64,000 nucleotides of DNA from Kozakia baliensis (GCF_001787335.1 NZ_CP014674.1:372001-436000), one strand, 5' to 3'; shown: positions 35,093 through 44,307, counted from the stretch's first letter. Notes: a model not told the origin generated them from the letters alone. Made by a program: numbers and translations.

Positions 35093-37075
35093 ATGTTGAT
35101 CTATTCCGACGTTCTGGAGCGTCATGAAGCACCGGTCCCGGCCGAGGCGGATTTGGACCAGGTGCGTCAGGCAGTGGACGCAGCGCATGAAGCTTTAGCG
35201 GCGAAACAGCGTGACGACGGGCATTGGGTGTTCGAACTCGAGGCCGATGCGACGATCCCGGCGGAATACGTGTTGCTGGAGCATTATCTGGACCGGATCA
35301 ATGATGCGTTAGAACAGCGTATCGGCGTTTATCTGCGGCGTATCCAGGGCGATCATGGCGGTTGGCCGCTCTATCATGATGGCGGTTTCGATATGTCCGC
35401 CTCCGTCAAGGCCTATTTCGCGCTCAAGGCGATCGGCGATGATATCGACGCGCCGCATATGAAGCGGGCGCGCGAGGCGATTTTGGATCGTGGCGGCGCG
35501 GCGCGCACCAATGTTTTCACGCGGATTCAGATGGCGTTGTTCGGCGAAGTGCCTTGGCGCGCGACGCCGGTAATGCCGGTCGAGCTGATGCTGATGCCTA
35601 AGGCGGCGTTCTTCTCGATGTGGAACATGTCCTACTGGTCGCGCACGGTGGTCGCGCCTCTGCTGGTGCTGCGGGCGTTGGAGCCGAAGGCGATCAATCC
35701 GCGTGGGATTCATATTCAAGAATTGTTCGTCAAGCCGCCGGAGGAAGTGACGGACTGGATTCGTGGGCCGTATCGCTCCGTCTGGGGGCGCGTTTTCAAG
35801 CAGGTCGATACGCTTTTGCGCCCGATCGAGCCGCATTTCCCCGAGGCAGTGCGTAAGAAAGCGATCAAGACGGCGATCGACTTCATCGAGCCGCGTTTGA
35901 GCGAAGGCGGCTTGGGGGCGATTTATCCGGCGATGGCGAATGTCGTGATGATGTATCGCGCGCTGGGCGTGCCGGATGACGATCCGCGTGCGGCGCAGGC
36001 TTGGCGCGGCGTTCAGGATCTGCTCGTCAATAACGGCGAGGAGACTTATTGCCAGCCATGCGTTTCGCCGGTGTGGGACACGGGGCTTTCGGGCTTGGCG
36101 ATGGCGGAGGCCGCCTCTGGGCCGGGAGCCACTAAGCCGAAAGAGACGCGCGAGCGTTTGCGTAAAAGTATGGAATGGCTGCGTGAACGCCAGATTCTCG
36201 ACGTGAAGGGCGATTGGGCGATCAATTGCCCGGATGTGCGCCCGGGTGGTTGGGCTTTCCAGTACGAGAACGACTATTACCCGGATGTGGACGACACGGC
36301 GGTTGTCGGCATGTTGCTGCATCGCGAGGATGCGGACGGCAACAAGGAAGCGATAGAGCGCGCGCGGGAATGGATTATCGGCATGCAGAGCCGCGATGGC
36401 GGCTGGGGTGCGTTCGATATCGATAACGATCTCGATGCGCTGAACCATATTCCGTTCGCCGATCATGGTGCATTGCTCGACCCGCCGACGGCGGATGTTT
36501 CGGCGCGTTGCGTCTCGTTTCTCTCGGAACTCGGCCATCCTGAGGATCGCGCAGTGATTGCGCGCGGGATGGAATATTTGCGTAAGGAGCAGGAGCCGGA
36601 AGGTTGCTGGTTCGGCCGTTGGGGCACCAACTATATCTACGGCACTTGGTCGGTTCTCTGCGCGTTCAACGCGGCGGGCGTTGCGCATGACGATCCCGCG
36701 GTTGAGCGTGCGGTGCGTTGGTTGGAATCCGTGCAGCGCGAAGATGGCGGCTGGGGCGAGGATTGCGCGACTTTCGAGGGCGCCGCGCCTGGCCAATACG
36801 ACCAGAGCTTGCCGACGCAGACGGCTTGGGCCGTGCTGGGCCTAATGGCCGTGGGACGCCGGGATTCCGAGGCGGTGAAACGAGGCATTTCTTATCTCGT
36901 CGCGGCGCAGGACAAGAAAGGCGAATGGCACGAGCAGCCGTATAACGCCGTCGGGTTCCCGAAGGTGTTTTACCTCCGCTATCATGGCTATAAGCAGTTC
37001 TTCCCGCTGATGGCGTTGTCGCGCTTCCGTAATCTCGGCCTCAGCAATAGCGGTCGCGTCGAGTATGGCTTCTGA
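35093..37075 (+). CDS. shc: squalene-hopene cyclase
   Basis: The 660-residue membrane-associated cyclase turns squalene into hopene/hopanol. The catalytic acid motif is NDYYPDVDDTAVVGM at about residues 395-409 (DxDDTA). Several QW repeats are visible: RDDGHWVFELEAD near the N-terminus, QSRDGGWGAFDIDNDLDALN, EPEGCWFGRWGTNYIYGTWS and QREDGGWGEDC. TAWAVLGLMAVGR and LRYHGYKQFFPLMAL are typical C-terminal pieces. It is full length. Its stop shares one base with the hpnG ATG. Confidence 0.98.
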   Translation: MLIYSDVLERHEAPVPAEADLDQVRQAVDAAHEALAAKQRDDGHWVFELEADATIPAEYVLLEHYLDRINDALEQRIGVYLRRIQGDHGGWPLYHDGGFDMSASVKAYFALKAIGDDIDAPHMKRAREAILDRGGAARTNVFTRIQMALFGEVPWRATPVMPVELMLMPKAAFFSMWNMSYWSRTVVAPLLVLRALEPKAINPRGIHIQELFVKPPEEVTDWIRGPYRSVWGRVFKQVDTLLRPIEPHFPEAVRKKAIKTAIDFIEPRLSEGGLGAIYPAMANVVMMYRALGVPDDDPRAAQAWRGVQDLLVNNGEETYCQPCVSPVWDTGLSGLAMAEAASGPGATKPKETRERLRKSMEWLRERQILDVKGDWAINCPDVRPGGWAFQYENDYYPDVDDTAVVGMLLHREDADGNKEAIERAREWIIGMQSRDGGWGAFDIDNDLDALNHIPFADHGALLDPPTADVSARCVSFLSELGHPEDRAVIARGMEYLRKEQEPEGCWFGRWGTNYIYGTWSVLCAFNAAGVAHDDPAVERAVRWLESVQREDGGWGEDCATFEGAAPGQYDQSLPTQTAWAVLGLMAVGRRDSEAVKRGISYLVAAQDKKGEWHEQPYNAVGFPKVFYLRYHGYKQFFPLMALSRFRNLGLSNSGRVEYGF

Positions 37076-37704
37076 TGCTGGGCGCGCTGGTTGGGCTGAC
37101 GGCGGAAGCCAAGCTTTTGCGTGCGCGTCTGCCGCATTGCGCGATTGCGGTGAGCGGTGCGACGCGTGAGGGGGCGGAGCGGGGCATTGCGGCGTTGAAG
37201 CGCGCCGGGGCCACGCAGCTCTTGTCCTTTGGATGTGCGGCGGGGCTTTCGCCCTTATTGAAACCCGGCACGATTTTGGTGCCGGATTGGGTCGATGTGG
37301 ATGGCCACCGCTTTCAGACCGATCTGACGTTACGCAACCGCTTCGGTGCCGGGCAAGCAGGTGCTAAGCATGGTGGGTTGCGTCATAGCGATGATCTCAT
37401 TGTGACAGCTGCGGATAAGGCGCTGCTTTTCGCCGAGACGCATTGCCTTGGCGTGGATATGGAAAGCGGGCTTGTGGCGCAGGCCGGTCTTCCTTTCGCG
37501 GTGTTGCGTGTTATCTGCGACGATGCGGCGCGTGATTTACCGCCGGTGGCGCAAGACGTGTTGGCGGAAGGGCGCATCTCCATTCCCCGCTTGCTGAGCG
37601 GATTAGCGCGCAAGCCGAACCAGATTGGTGCGTTGATGGCGTTGGGGCGAGAAGCTGGCATCGCACGAAAAGCCATGAAAAGCTTTCTGAGGCGGGTGCA
37701 TTAA
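37075..37704 (+). CDS. hpnG: hopanoid nucleoside phosphorylase HpnG
   Basis: The 209-residue protein is a phosphorylase-superfamily enzyme that removes adenine from adenosylhopane in bacteriohopanetetrol synthesis. Features include LVGLTAEAKLLRARLPHCAI, LLSFGCAAGLSPLLKPGTIL and CLGVDMESGLVAQAGLPFAV with the conserved Glu of the family. It is shorter than many nucleosidases but normal for HpnG. It is the last recognised hopanoid gene in the window; hpnH was not found here. Confidence 0.92.
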   Translation: MLGALVGLTAEAKLLRARLPHCAIAVSGATREGAERGIAALKRAGATQLLSFGCAAGLSPLLKPGTILVPDWVDVDGHRFQTDLTLRNRFGAGQAGAKHGGLRHSDDLIVTAADKALLFAETHCLGVDMESGLVAQAGLPFAVLRVICDDAARDLPPVAQDVLAEGRISIPRLLSGLARKPNQIGALMALGREAGIARKAMKSFLRRVH

Positions 37705-37774
37705 ATCTGTTTGACGTCTTTCTTGGTGGTGGTGCGTTTTCTCTACCGGACCCAAGAAGTCAGGAGATTGTTCG

Positions 37775-37903
37775 ATGCAAGATATTAGCCCGGAAATGCG
37801 CCAACGTCAGAAACCGGTAGCAGCGCTAATTGTAGCGATCAGCACCGGTCTGGCGGCTTTCTTCATTATGCTGGCGAAAGCGATCAAAGGCCGGAAAGCC
37901 TAG
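37775..37903 (+). CDS. small single-span membrane protein, 42 residues
   Basis: ATG 37775 is preceded by AGGAG eight bases upstream. The product begins MQDISPEMRQRQKPVAALIV, followed by AISTGLAAFFIMLAKAIKGR, giving one transmembrane helix flanked by positive residues on both sides. No family is recognised. It lies 70 bases after hpnG in the same direction and ends just before the convergent symporter gene. It could be the last gene of the hopanoid operon. Confidence 0.62.
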   Translation: MQDISPEMRQRQKPVAALIVAISTGLAAFFIMLAKAIKGRKA

Positions 37904-37911
37904 CGGGCGCT

Positions 37912-39309
37912 CTACCTCTCAACGAAAAACTCGCTGACTCGACCGGCAAGAAGGCCGCTTAACGCGCCTGCGGGAACGAGCCAGGAAAAGGCGATAGACG
38001 CGCCTTCGATACGAAGTTGCGAGAGAACGCCAAGTATTGCCAATGATGTGAAAAACGCTGTGAGCGCCGCGCGTGAGGTAGCGTGTGGGCGCAGCATGGC
38101 GAGCAGGAAAACGCCGAGGACCGCTCCGTAGCAATAGGATGTGATGGAAAACGCGAAGATCACGGCGGAGCCATGAATGCCGGAAAATCCGAATGTCGTG
38201 GCGAGCAAGGCCAGCGCCCAGAAGGCGGTAATACGCCGCGACAACGCGATGGGAGAGAGCGCGAAGCGGCGCAGGTAAGGCGCAAAATCTCCCATAATGG
38301 CCCCGGTCATGGCGTTCATGGCGCTGGAGAGGGAACCCATCGTTGCAGCGAGGATGCTGGCGACCAGCAGACCGCAAAGGACCGGCGGTAAAGTTAGAAT
38401 AAAATTGGGAAACAGTGTGTCCGGCTGGCTGAGCAGCGCGCCGTGATGTTGCGCATGAAGCATGACGCCAACCAGCGAAAGAGCGGCAAATAGCAGGCCG
38501 ACGAGAAACGCGCTTCCGATCATGGCGCCGCGCGCCGCGCTCAGCGATTTCGCAGCGAGACAGCGCTGGATCATGAGTTGATCCGTGCCGTGTGAAGCGA
38601 GCGTTAGCAGCGTTCCGCCGATGATTGCAGCGGCAGGCGTGAACGGGCTGGTGAATGCCGGATGGCCCCATGCGAACAGATGGGCACCTGCCAGCGCTTG
38701 TGAGAGAGAAACTTGGTGAGAAAGAAGGACAATGCAGATCAGAGCGCTGCCGAGATAAAGCAAAAGCTGAATCGAATCCGACCAGACCACCGCACGCAGC
38801 CCGCCGAGCATGGTGTAAGACAGAGTGAGGATCATGATCAGGACCATCAGGAATGGGCCTCCGATCGGGAAGCCGCTAGCGGCGCATAATGCTGTGATGG
38901 GCAACATTCCGGCGAAAAGTCGCACGGATTCGGCGAGAAGCCGCGTGACGAGAAAGCTTGCGGAAATCAAGCGTTGAACATGTGGGCCGAAGCGTTGGCC
39001 GAGATATTGGTAGGCGCTCGCCATGTCGCGGTTATGAAAAAGTGGCAGAAAGCGCCAAGCGACGATGATGCGACCGATGAGATAGCCTAAAGCCATGCCA
39101 ACGAAAACGAAGGAGCCGCCATATGCCACGCCGGGGATGGAAACGACGGTGAGGGTCGAGGTTTCGGTGGCGACGATGGAGAGACAGATAGCCCAGGCGG
39201 GCAGGTCGCGATGCCCGCGCGAAGGATCGTCATGATGCCCTTTTGAAAGGTAGAGCGACAATGTGGGCAGAGCGATGAGATAGAGCAAAACGACAAGAGC
39301 AGCGGTCAT
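37912..39309 (-). CDS. sodium/solute symporter (SSS family)
   Basis: The 465-residue inner membrane protein has about 12-13 hydrophobic segments. SSS features include LSIVATETSTLTVVSIPGVA in the first core helices, YQYLGQRFGPHVQRLISASF and LSYTMLGGLRAVVWSDSIQL, with LASHGTDQLMIQRCLAAKSL and ILAATMGSLSSAMNAMTGAI in the sodium-site region. Substrate not evident; family members take up sugars, amino or organic acids. It converges with the small protein gene and is divergent from the dehydrogenase. Confidence 0.9.
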   Translation of the reverse strand: MTAALVVLLYLIALPTLSLYLSKGHHDDPSRGHRDLPAWAICLSIVATETSTLTVVSIPGVAYGGSFVFVGMALGYLIGRIIVAWRFLPLFHNRDMASAYQYLGQRFGPHVQRLISASFLVTRLLAESVRLFAGMLPITALCAASGFPIGGPFLMVLIMILTLSYTMLGGLRAVVWSDSIQLLLYLGSALICIVLLSHQVSLSQALAGAHLFAWGHPAFTSPFTPAAAIIGGTLLTLASHGTDQLMIQRCLAAKSLSAARGAMIGSAFLVGLLFAALSLVGVMLHAQHHGALLSQPDTLFPNFILTLPPVLCGLLVASILAATMGSLSSAMNAMTGAIMGDFAPYLRRFALSPIALSRRITAFWALALLATTFGFSGIHGSAVIFAFSITSYCYGAVLGVFLLAMLRPHATSRAALTAFFTSLAILGVLSQLRIEGASIAFSWLVPAGALSGLLAGRVSEFFVER

Positions 39310-39463
39310 TCCTGGACCGTAACGCGTGACGGCAGTTTAGGAAATGATGGTTCGCAACCCAGGCAACTTGGCGTCGTTCACTACCTTATAAGAAGTGCGG
39401 CGTATTACCTGAGAATAAATAATACGTCAGAAAACTCACGTTTTTATCTTGGGGAGATTTTGA

Positions 39464-40861
39464 ATGGCTTACGCGACGATTAATCCCTTCACGAACGAAC
39501 AGGTGGCCGAATTTCCCAATTCGACCGACGCTGAAGTGGAGCAAGCGCTCACGCAAGCGGTCGAAACGCAAGTGCGGTGGGCCGAAGAAAGCTTCGAAAA
39601 GCGGGCTGCTATTGTGCGCAAGGCAGCGCAGATTCTGCGTGAAAAGAAAAAGGAACATGCTCATTTTCTGACGTTGGAAATGGGGAAATTATTTAAGGAA
39701 AGCGTCGCCGAGGTCGAACTTTCGGCCGATATTTTGGAATATTACGCGGATCATGCTGAACGCTTCCTGGCGCCGAAGCCATTGGAAGAGGCCAATAAGG
39801 TTCATAGCCTTAAGGCGATGGTGGTGAATGAGCCGCTTGGGGTGATCTTGGCGGTCGAGCCTTGGAATTTTCCCTATTACCAACTGGCGCGCGTTGCTGG
39901 TCCGCAATTGATGGCGGGCAATACGGTGATCTGCAAGCATGCTTCCATCGTGCCGCAATGCGCCAAGGCGTTCCACGATTTGTTCGTGGAAGCGGGCGCG
40001 CCGAAGGGTGCTTGGACCAATCTGTTCCCGACGCGCGATCAGTTGAACAAGCTGGTGGATGATGAGCGTATTGCGGCTGTCTGCCTCACGGGTGGTGAGA
40101 AGTCTGGTGCGGCGGTTGCGGCGCGGGCTGGTCAAAACCTGAAGAAGACGACGCTTGAACTTGGTGGTTCCGATGCGTTCATCGTGTTGGAAGATGCCGA
40201 TATCGACAAGACGGTGCGCTGGGCGCTGTGGGGGCGCATGAATAATGGCGGCCAGTGTTGTGTGGCCTCCAAGCGTTTCATCGTAGTCGATTCCGTAGCG
40301 GACGAGTTCCTGAAAAAATTCCAGCAGGCGATGTCTGGTTTGAAGGGCGGCGATCCGTTCAAGGAAAGCACCACTCTGCCGCCGATGTCTTCTCAGAGTG
40401 CTGCGGATGGCCTAAAGGAGCAGGTCGAAAATGCGGTTAAGAACGGTGCGAAAGCCATTCCCTGTGGTGAAGCGCCGCCATCGCAAGGGGCGTTTGTTCA
40501 GCCGACCATTCTGACGGATATCACGCGTGAGAATCCGGCCTACTTCGAGGAATTTTTCGGTCCTGTCGCATTGTTCTTCCGCGTGAAGGACGAGAACGAA
40601 GCAATCAAGCTGGCCAACGACTCCGAGTTCGGGTTGGGTGGTTCCGTCTTTACTGGCAACGAAGAACGCGGCGCGCGTCTGGCGGCGAAGGTGAAGACCG
40701 GCATGATGTTCGTCAACCATCCGACCTGGACCTGTGCGGAATTGCCGTTCGGCGGCATTAAGAAATCTGGATTTGGCCGTGAGCTTTCCGCTTTGGGAAT
40801 TGATGAGTTCGTCAATAAAAAACTGATTACGGTCGTTGATATCGACGCACCGGTAATCTGA
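39464..40861 (+). CDS. gabD: NAD(P)-dependent aldehyde dehydrogenase (succinate-semialdehyde type)
   Basis: The 465-residue ALDH has the GabD-like N-terminus MAYATINPFTNEQVAEFPN. The nucleotide-binding lysine lies in AVEPWNFPYYQLARVAGPQL, the general base Glu in TTLELGGSDAFIVLEDADI, and the nucleophile in NNGGQCCVASKRFIVVD. C-terminal ELPFGGIKKSGFGRELSAL is typical. Succinate semialdehyde is the likely substrate by resemblance, but other aldehydes cannot be excluded. GGGGA precedes ATG. It is followed by a hairpin terminator. Confidence 0.88.
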   Translation: MAYATINPFTNEQVAEFPNSTDAEVEQALTQAVETQVRWAEESFEKRAAIVRKAAQILREKKKEHAHFLTLEMGKLFKESVAEVELSADILEYYADHAERFLAPKPLEEANKVHSLKAMVVNEPLGVILAVEPWNFPYYQLARVAGPQLMAGNTVICKHASIVPQCAKAFHDLFVEAGAPKGAWTNLFPTRDQLNKLVDDERIAAVCLTGGEKSGAAVAARAGQNLKKTTLELGGSDAFIVLEDADIDKTVRWALWGRMNNGGQCCVASKRFIVVDSVADEFLKKFQQAMSGLKGGDPFKESTTLPPMSSQSAADGLKEQVENAVKNGAKAIPCGEAPPSQGAFVQPTILTDITRENPAYFEEFFGPVALFFRVKDENEAIKLANDSEFGLGGSVFTGNEERGARLAAKVKTGMMFVNHPTWTCAELPFGGIKKSGFGRELSALGIDEFVNKKLITVVDIDAPVI

Positions 40862-40892
40862 TTTAAACGGTCGTTATCGGCAGACAGGGAGT

Positions 40893-40922
40893 GCGGCACT
40901 CCGAAAGGAGGCCGCCTTTCTT
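40893..40922 (+). terminator. intrinsic terminator after gabD
   Basis: GCGGCACTCC pairs with GGAGGCCGC (one bulged A) around a GAAA loop, followed by CTTTCTT. It lies about 30 bases after the gabD stop. Confidence 0.7.
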
Positions 40923-40988
40923 GTGAAGTTCTGATTGCATCTTAAGTTAAAATAACCTAATTATATGGCATAATGCCAATATTAAAAG

Positions 40989-41012
40989 AGCGCCCTTCGG
41001 GGCGCTTTTTTT
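40989..41012 (+). terminator. intrinsic terminator with TTCG loop
   Basis: AGCGCCC and GGGCGCT flank a TTCG tetraloop and are followed by a run of seven T. It is just upstream of the holin-like gene and 70 bases after the gabD terminator, so it may be a second gabD terminator or end a short RNA starting in the AT-rich interval 40925-40985. Confidence 0.88.
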
Positions 41013-41031
41013 ATTTTCAGGACAATATTGA

Positions 41032-41346
41032 ATGGTTTTGGAACCAGCCTCGGGGCCACTAGCGGTGCGCCTGCTGGAAGATCGTGTGTTGAAATTGGAA
41101 ACGGTGGCCGATGCCCTGGCCGATCAGCATGACGTGCTGCGGACGGAGATGCGCCGTGAGATCATGTCGCTGCGCGATCAGATGCGGGATTTGGAAAATA
41201 AAATGGAAGAGGGGAATCGGATTGTGAACAGCAAGCTTGATCGATTGTTGGGCGAACGGGCCGTCGTAACCGGATTGATTACGCTTGTGACGTCCGTGCT
41301 GGGCACGGGCGTTGTGCATATTGCGCTCTCGATGGGAACTCATTGA
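41032..41346 (+). CDS. small coiled-coil membrane protein, holin-like
   Basis: The 104-residue product has a long charged coiled coil (VADALADQHDVLRTEMRREI, then MSLRDQMRDLENKMEEGNRI) and one C-terminal hydrophobic helix (VVTGLITLVTSVLGTGVVHI). This layout is common to phage-type holin-like or spanin-side proteins encoded beside lysins. The stop shares a base with the next start. AGGA lies nine bases before ATG. Holin function is inferred only from form and neighbour. Confidence 0.6.
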   Translation: MVLEPASGPLAVRLLEDRVLKLETVADALADQHDVLRTEMRREIMSLRDQMRDLENKMEEGNRIVNSKLDRLLGERAVVTGLITLVTSVLGTGVVHIALSMGTH

Positions 41347-41825
41347 TGGAAGGGGTGGATATCTCGCAATTCAAGCATCTGATCGTCGTGCCGACGCTTG
41401 CGGCCTTGGGATTGGGAAGCCCATCCGCCGTCAATCTGGTGACGGGAACCGCGCTTGCCGAAAGCCGGGGAGCTTATCTGCGCCAGATCAACGGTGGCCC
41501 CGCCTTAGGTTTCTGGCAAATGGAGCCTGCGACACATGATGATTGTTGGGAGAATTTCTTAAATTTTCCGGCGCAATCGCGTTTGAAGCGGGTTTTGGAA
41601 GGGATGTTGAGCAACGATCTTCCGAAATGCGCTCAACTGGTCAGCAATCTGCGATATGCGAGCGCGATGGCGCGTATTCGCTTCTATCGGGTGGGGGCGC
41701 CTTTACCGACGGCGGACGATGCTATGGAGCTGAGTCTTTATCACAAACAGCATTACAATACTTATCGTGGAGCGGCTGATCCGGCTGCGAACGCGCCGCT
41801 TTTTCGACGCGCTGTTCAAGCGTAA
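41346..41825 (+). CDS. lysozyme/transglycosylase-like protein
   Basis: The 159-residue protein has no signal peptide. GTALAESRGAYLRQINGGPA with LGFWQMEPATHDD resembles the catalytic Glu and following segment of lysozyme-like (SLT) folds, with Glu in ALAESRG as candidate acid. The rest is helical (YASAMARIRFYRVGAPLPTA). Coupled to the holin-like gene, it looks like a lysis cassette left from a phage or a gene-transfer-agent locus. No other phage structural genes are visible nearby. Confidence 0.66.
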   Translation: MEGVDISQFKHLIVVPTLAALGLGSPSAVNLVTGTALAESRGAYLRQINGGPALGFWQMEPATHDDCWENFLNFPAQSRLKRVLEGMLSNDLPKCAQLVSNLRYASAMARIRFYRVGAPLPTADDAMELSLYHKQHYNTYRGAADPAANAPLFRRAVQA

Positions 41826-41836
41826 CAGCTATTAGG

Positions 41837-41883
41837 GTGGCGATGCCGGGGATAGTTCTGCATCACGCTCCCGGCACCGCCAC
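41837..41883. repeat. 14-bp stem hairpin after the lysis-like cassette
   Basis: GTGGCGATGCCGGG (41837-41850) pairs with CCCGGCACCGCCAC (41870-41883), with one A-C mismatch and a 19-base loop. No T-run follows, so it is not a standard intrinsic terminator. The rest of the interval to 42031 is AT-rich and without a supported gene. Confidence 0.6.
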
Positions 41884-42031
41884 GTCTATAAACCCAAGCA
41901 ATGTGACTAAAAATAGGCATAAAATAATAATTATTTTGCAAAGAATGAGTGGTTTTTCTGGAAACGCTTGTTTCCCGGTGGGTTTCGATTGGAATTTTAA
42001 AGCGGACTTACTGAGTGCTGATAATTCTTAT

Positions 42032-42799
42032 TTAGGAAACAAGAGAATTCACTTTATTTTTCGAAACATGACGTATCATAGGATTGCCCTGAAAGTTCGT
42101 GGCGCCGGTATGGGTAAGGCGCAAACCACGATGCAGCCAGATTTCGCCATCTAATGCGCGCCACCTCTGGCAGAACGCGAAATCTTCGCTGAGATAGGTT
42201 CCGGTAGCGGGATCGATAAGGCTATCGAAAAGCGCATAAGCAAGTTCTTCGTTCGGACTGTTTTCTTGGCTTGGCGCGTCGATGCGCCGATAGCGTGTTT
42301 GCGGATAGGAGCGTATCATCTCTTGCACGGCATCCCGCCGAATGAGCATGAAGCCTGTCCCGATATAGCCGACGCGTGCAAGCGTGGTTTCGCCTGCATC
42401 TTCCAGCGCCGCACACTCCCCAACATAGCGTAAGCTGGCGGTTTCCGGCGGTTCTCCTGCGGCGATGAGTTTTCGCGTCATATCGTCCCAATAATGTGCT
42501 TTGAGTGGATATGCGCCGCCGATTACCGGCTTTTCCGCTGTAAGTAGGGCGTCGATATCTTCTGCCGTAAAACCGATATCGCCATCGACGAAGAGAAGAT
42601 GCGAGGCATCGGTTTTGGTCATGAATTGATGAAGAAGCGTGTTGCGCGCACGGGTAATGAGCGCATCGTCCCCCAGTAAAGATAGGGTTAATTGCAAGCG
42701 TAGGCGATGCGCATCGGCCAGGCAGCCGATCACCGACTGCATATAGCTTTGAGTAATCAGCCCGCCGAAGCACGGGGTAGCGAGAAAAATATGCCGCAT
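42032..42799 (-). CDS. glycosyltransferase-like protein (GT-A fold)
   Basis: The 255-residue protein is GT2-like: HIFLATPCFGGLITQSYMQS at the start, ALITRARNTLLHQFM, and a DxD-type metal site in HLLFVDGDIGFTAEDID. AEKPVIGGAYPLKAHYWDDM and GYIGTGFMLIRRDAVQEMI are characteristic of a glycosyltransferase group seen in phage and phage-like islands as well as chromosomes. No membrane segment. It sits next to the lysis-like pair on the opposite strand. ATG 42799 is preferred over 42844 on RBS and homology-like N-terminus. Confidence 0.75.
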   Translation of the reverse strand: MRHIFLATPCFGGLITQSYMQSVIGCLADAHRLRLQLTLSLLGDDALITRARNTLLHQFMTKTDASHLLFVDGDIGFTAEDIDALLTAEKPVIGGAYPLKAHYWDDMTRKLIAAGEPPETASLRYVGECAALEDAGETTLARVGYIGTGFMLIRRDAVQEMIRSYPQTRYRRIDAPSQENSPNEELAYALFDSLIDPATGTYLSEDFAFCQRWRALDGEIWLHRGLRLTHTGATNFQGNPMIRHVSKNKVNSLVS

Positions 42800-42876
42800 G
42801 TCATCCTGGCGATTGTGAGCAATTGCGCCCAGGATAAGGCGCAAACTTTACCAGGATCTTACTTCTTGAAGCGTTC

Positions 42877-44247
42877 TTACGATTCTCCCATGCCGATTTG
42901 GCTGACAAGCAAGAGATAAAACAAGAAGATGGCATCCAACCCCAGTATCATTGGCGTGAGGCGTGCGAATTGGCGCGTGACGACGAGAAGCGCCGAGTAA
43001 AGCAGAAGCCCGATGGCGAGGCTGAACATGAAATTACCGGTCAGCACGGCGATTAACAACATGACCATTGGCGTCAGCACGGCTTCGCGCGAGGCATTGG
43101 CAAGTTGTGTCAGGCCCGAGAGCATACTGAGGCCGACGAGAATGAGCACGGGGGCCGTCGCTACGGAAGGAATGATAGTGATCAGTGGCCAGAGCACGGA
43201 CGAGGCGAGGAATAGCAAGCCGACGACCAACGCCGTCAGCCCTGTGCGACCGCCCGCTTCGACGCCGACGAGACTTTCGACATAGGCCGAGACGGTGCAG
43301 GTGCCGAGCGCGCTGCCGATCACACTGGCGGTGCCGTCCGCCGCAAAAGCGGCGCGGCCCAGCATGGGGCTGCCATCCGGATGGCGTAGTCCCGCCCGGT
43401 TGGCGACGCTGAACATTGTGCCGGTTGCGTCGAAGAAATCGCTGATCAGGAAATACAGAGTGATCGGCACCAAGAGGCCAAGATGGTTCATAAAATCATG
43501 GAAATCGAATGGGAACAGCAGATGTGTCGGGTAATGGGGCCAGTCCATGACTTCCTCGGGCCAGGACGTGACGGGCTTGCCATGGCTCTGCACGAAAAAA
43601 CCGAGCACGGTGACGAGCAGGATAGAGATCAGCATTCCGGCTGGAACGCGCAGGATGGTCAATGCGCTGGCCGTGCCGAGTCCGAACAGCGCCAATAAAA
43701 CCGCCGGATCATGAAGCGAGCCGAACCGGAAGCCTTCGGCGGACGGAACGGCCAGACCACCTGTGATCATGCCGATTCGTGCGATGAAGATGCCGATCGC
43801 GACCTGGATGCCCAACACGATGGGTTCGGGGAAAGCATGGACGATCTTTTGCCGAAGTTTCGTGACGGAAAGAAAGGTAAAGGCCAGTCCGCCGAGTAGG
43901 ATGATGGTGAATGCCGTGCGGACGTTCACATGCATCTGTTGCACGACCACCTGCGCGAAAATGGCATTGCTGCTCATGGCGGGGGCAAGGGCAATCGGCA
44001 TATTGGCCAGCAGCGCCATGAGCAAAGTGCCGCAGACGGCGGCGGCGATGGTCGTCATGATCATATCGTGCCGGGCCAGACCGGCGGCGGCCATGATCGC
44101 TGGGTTGACGGCCATGATATAGGCCATCGCGCCGAAGGTGGTTACACCGGCGAGAATTTCCCGACGGGGCGTCGATCCGCGTTCGGCAATGCGAAAGCGG
44201 CGCTCGAGCCAGGAAGGCGAAGTTGCGTTTGACAAAGAAAAGAACAC
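42877..44247 (-). CDS. NCS2-family purine permease (AzgA/PbuG type)
   Basis: The 456-residue inner membrane transporter belongs to the AzgA-like branch of NCS2 (hypoxanthine/guanine/adenine). Signature pieces are REILAGVTTFGAMAYIMAVN, ANMPIALAPAMSSNAIFAQV, FLISDFFDATGTMFSVANRA with the substrate-site region, and SALGTCTVSAYVESLVGVEA followed by GGRTGLTALVVGLLF. The length fits. It is alone on its strand, 30 bases before the glycosyltransferase start is reached on the other side. Confidence 0.92.
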   Translation of the reverse strand: MFFSLSNATSPSWLERRFRIAERGSTPRREILAGVTTFGAMAYIMAVNPAIMAAAGLARHDMIMTTIAAAVCGTLLMALLANMPIALAPAMSSNAIFAQVVVQQMHVNVRTAFTIILLGGLAFTFLSVTKLRQKIVHAFPEPIVLGIQVAIGIFIARIGMITGGLAVPSAEGFRFGSLHDPAVLLALFGLGTASALTILRVPAGMLISILLVTVLGFFVQSHGKPVTSWPEEVMDWPHYPTHLLFPFDFHDFMNHLGLLVPITLYFLISDFFDATGTMFSVANRAGLRHPDGSPMLGRAAFAADGTASVIGSALGTCTVSAYVESLVGVEAGGRTGLTALVVGLLFLASSVLWPLITIIPSVATAPVLILVGLSMLSGLTQLANASREAVLTPMVMLLIAVLTGNFMFSLAIGLLLYSALLVVTRQFARLTPMILGLDAIFLFYLLLVSQIGMGES

Positions 44248-44307
44248 TCCAAAAACGGCTCGATCGTTTCGGGAGTGTTCAATGAACGGAGCTTTCCGGC
44301 AAGAGTG

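Noticed and set aside
35309-36796. 495-codon minus-strand open frame
   Set aside because: It is antisense to shc and is Arg/His-rich in the way typical of shadow frames.
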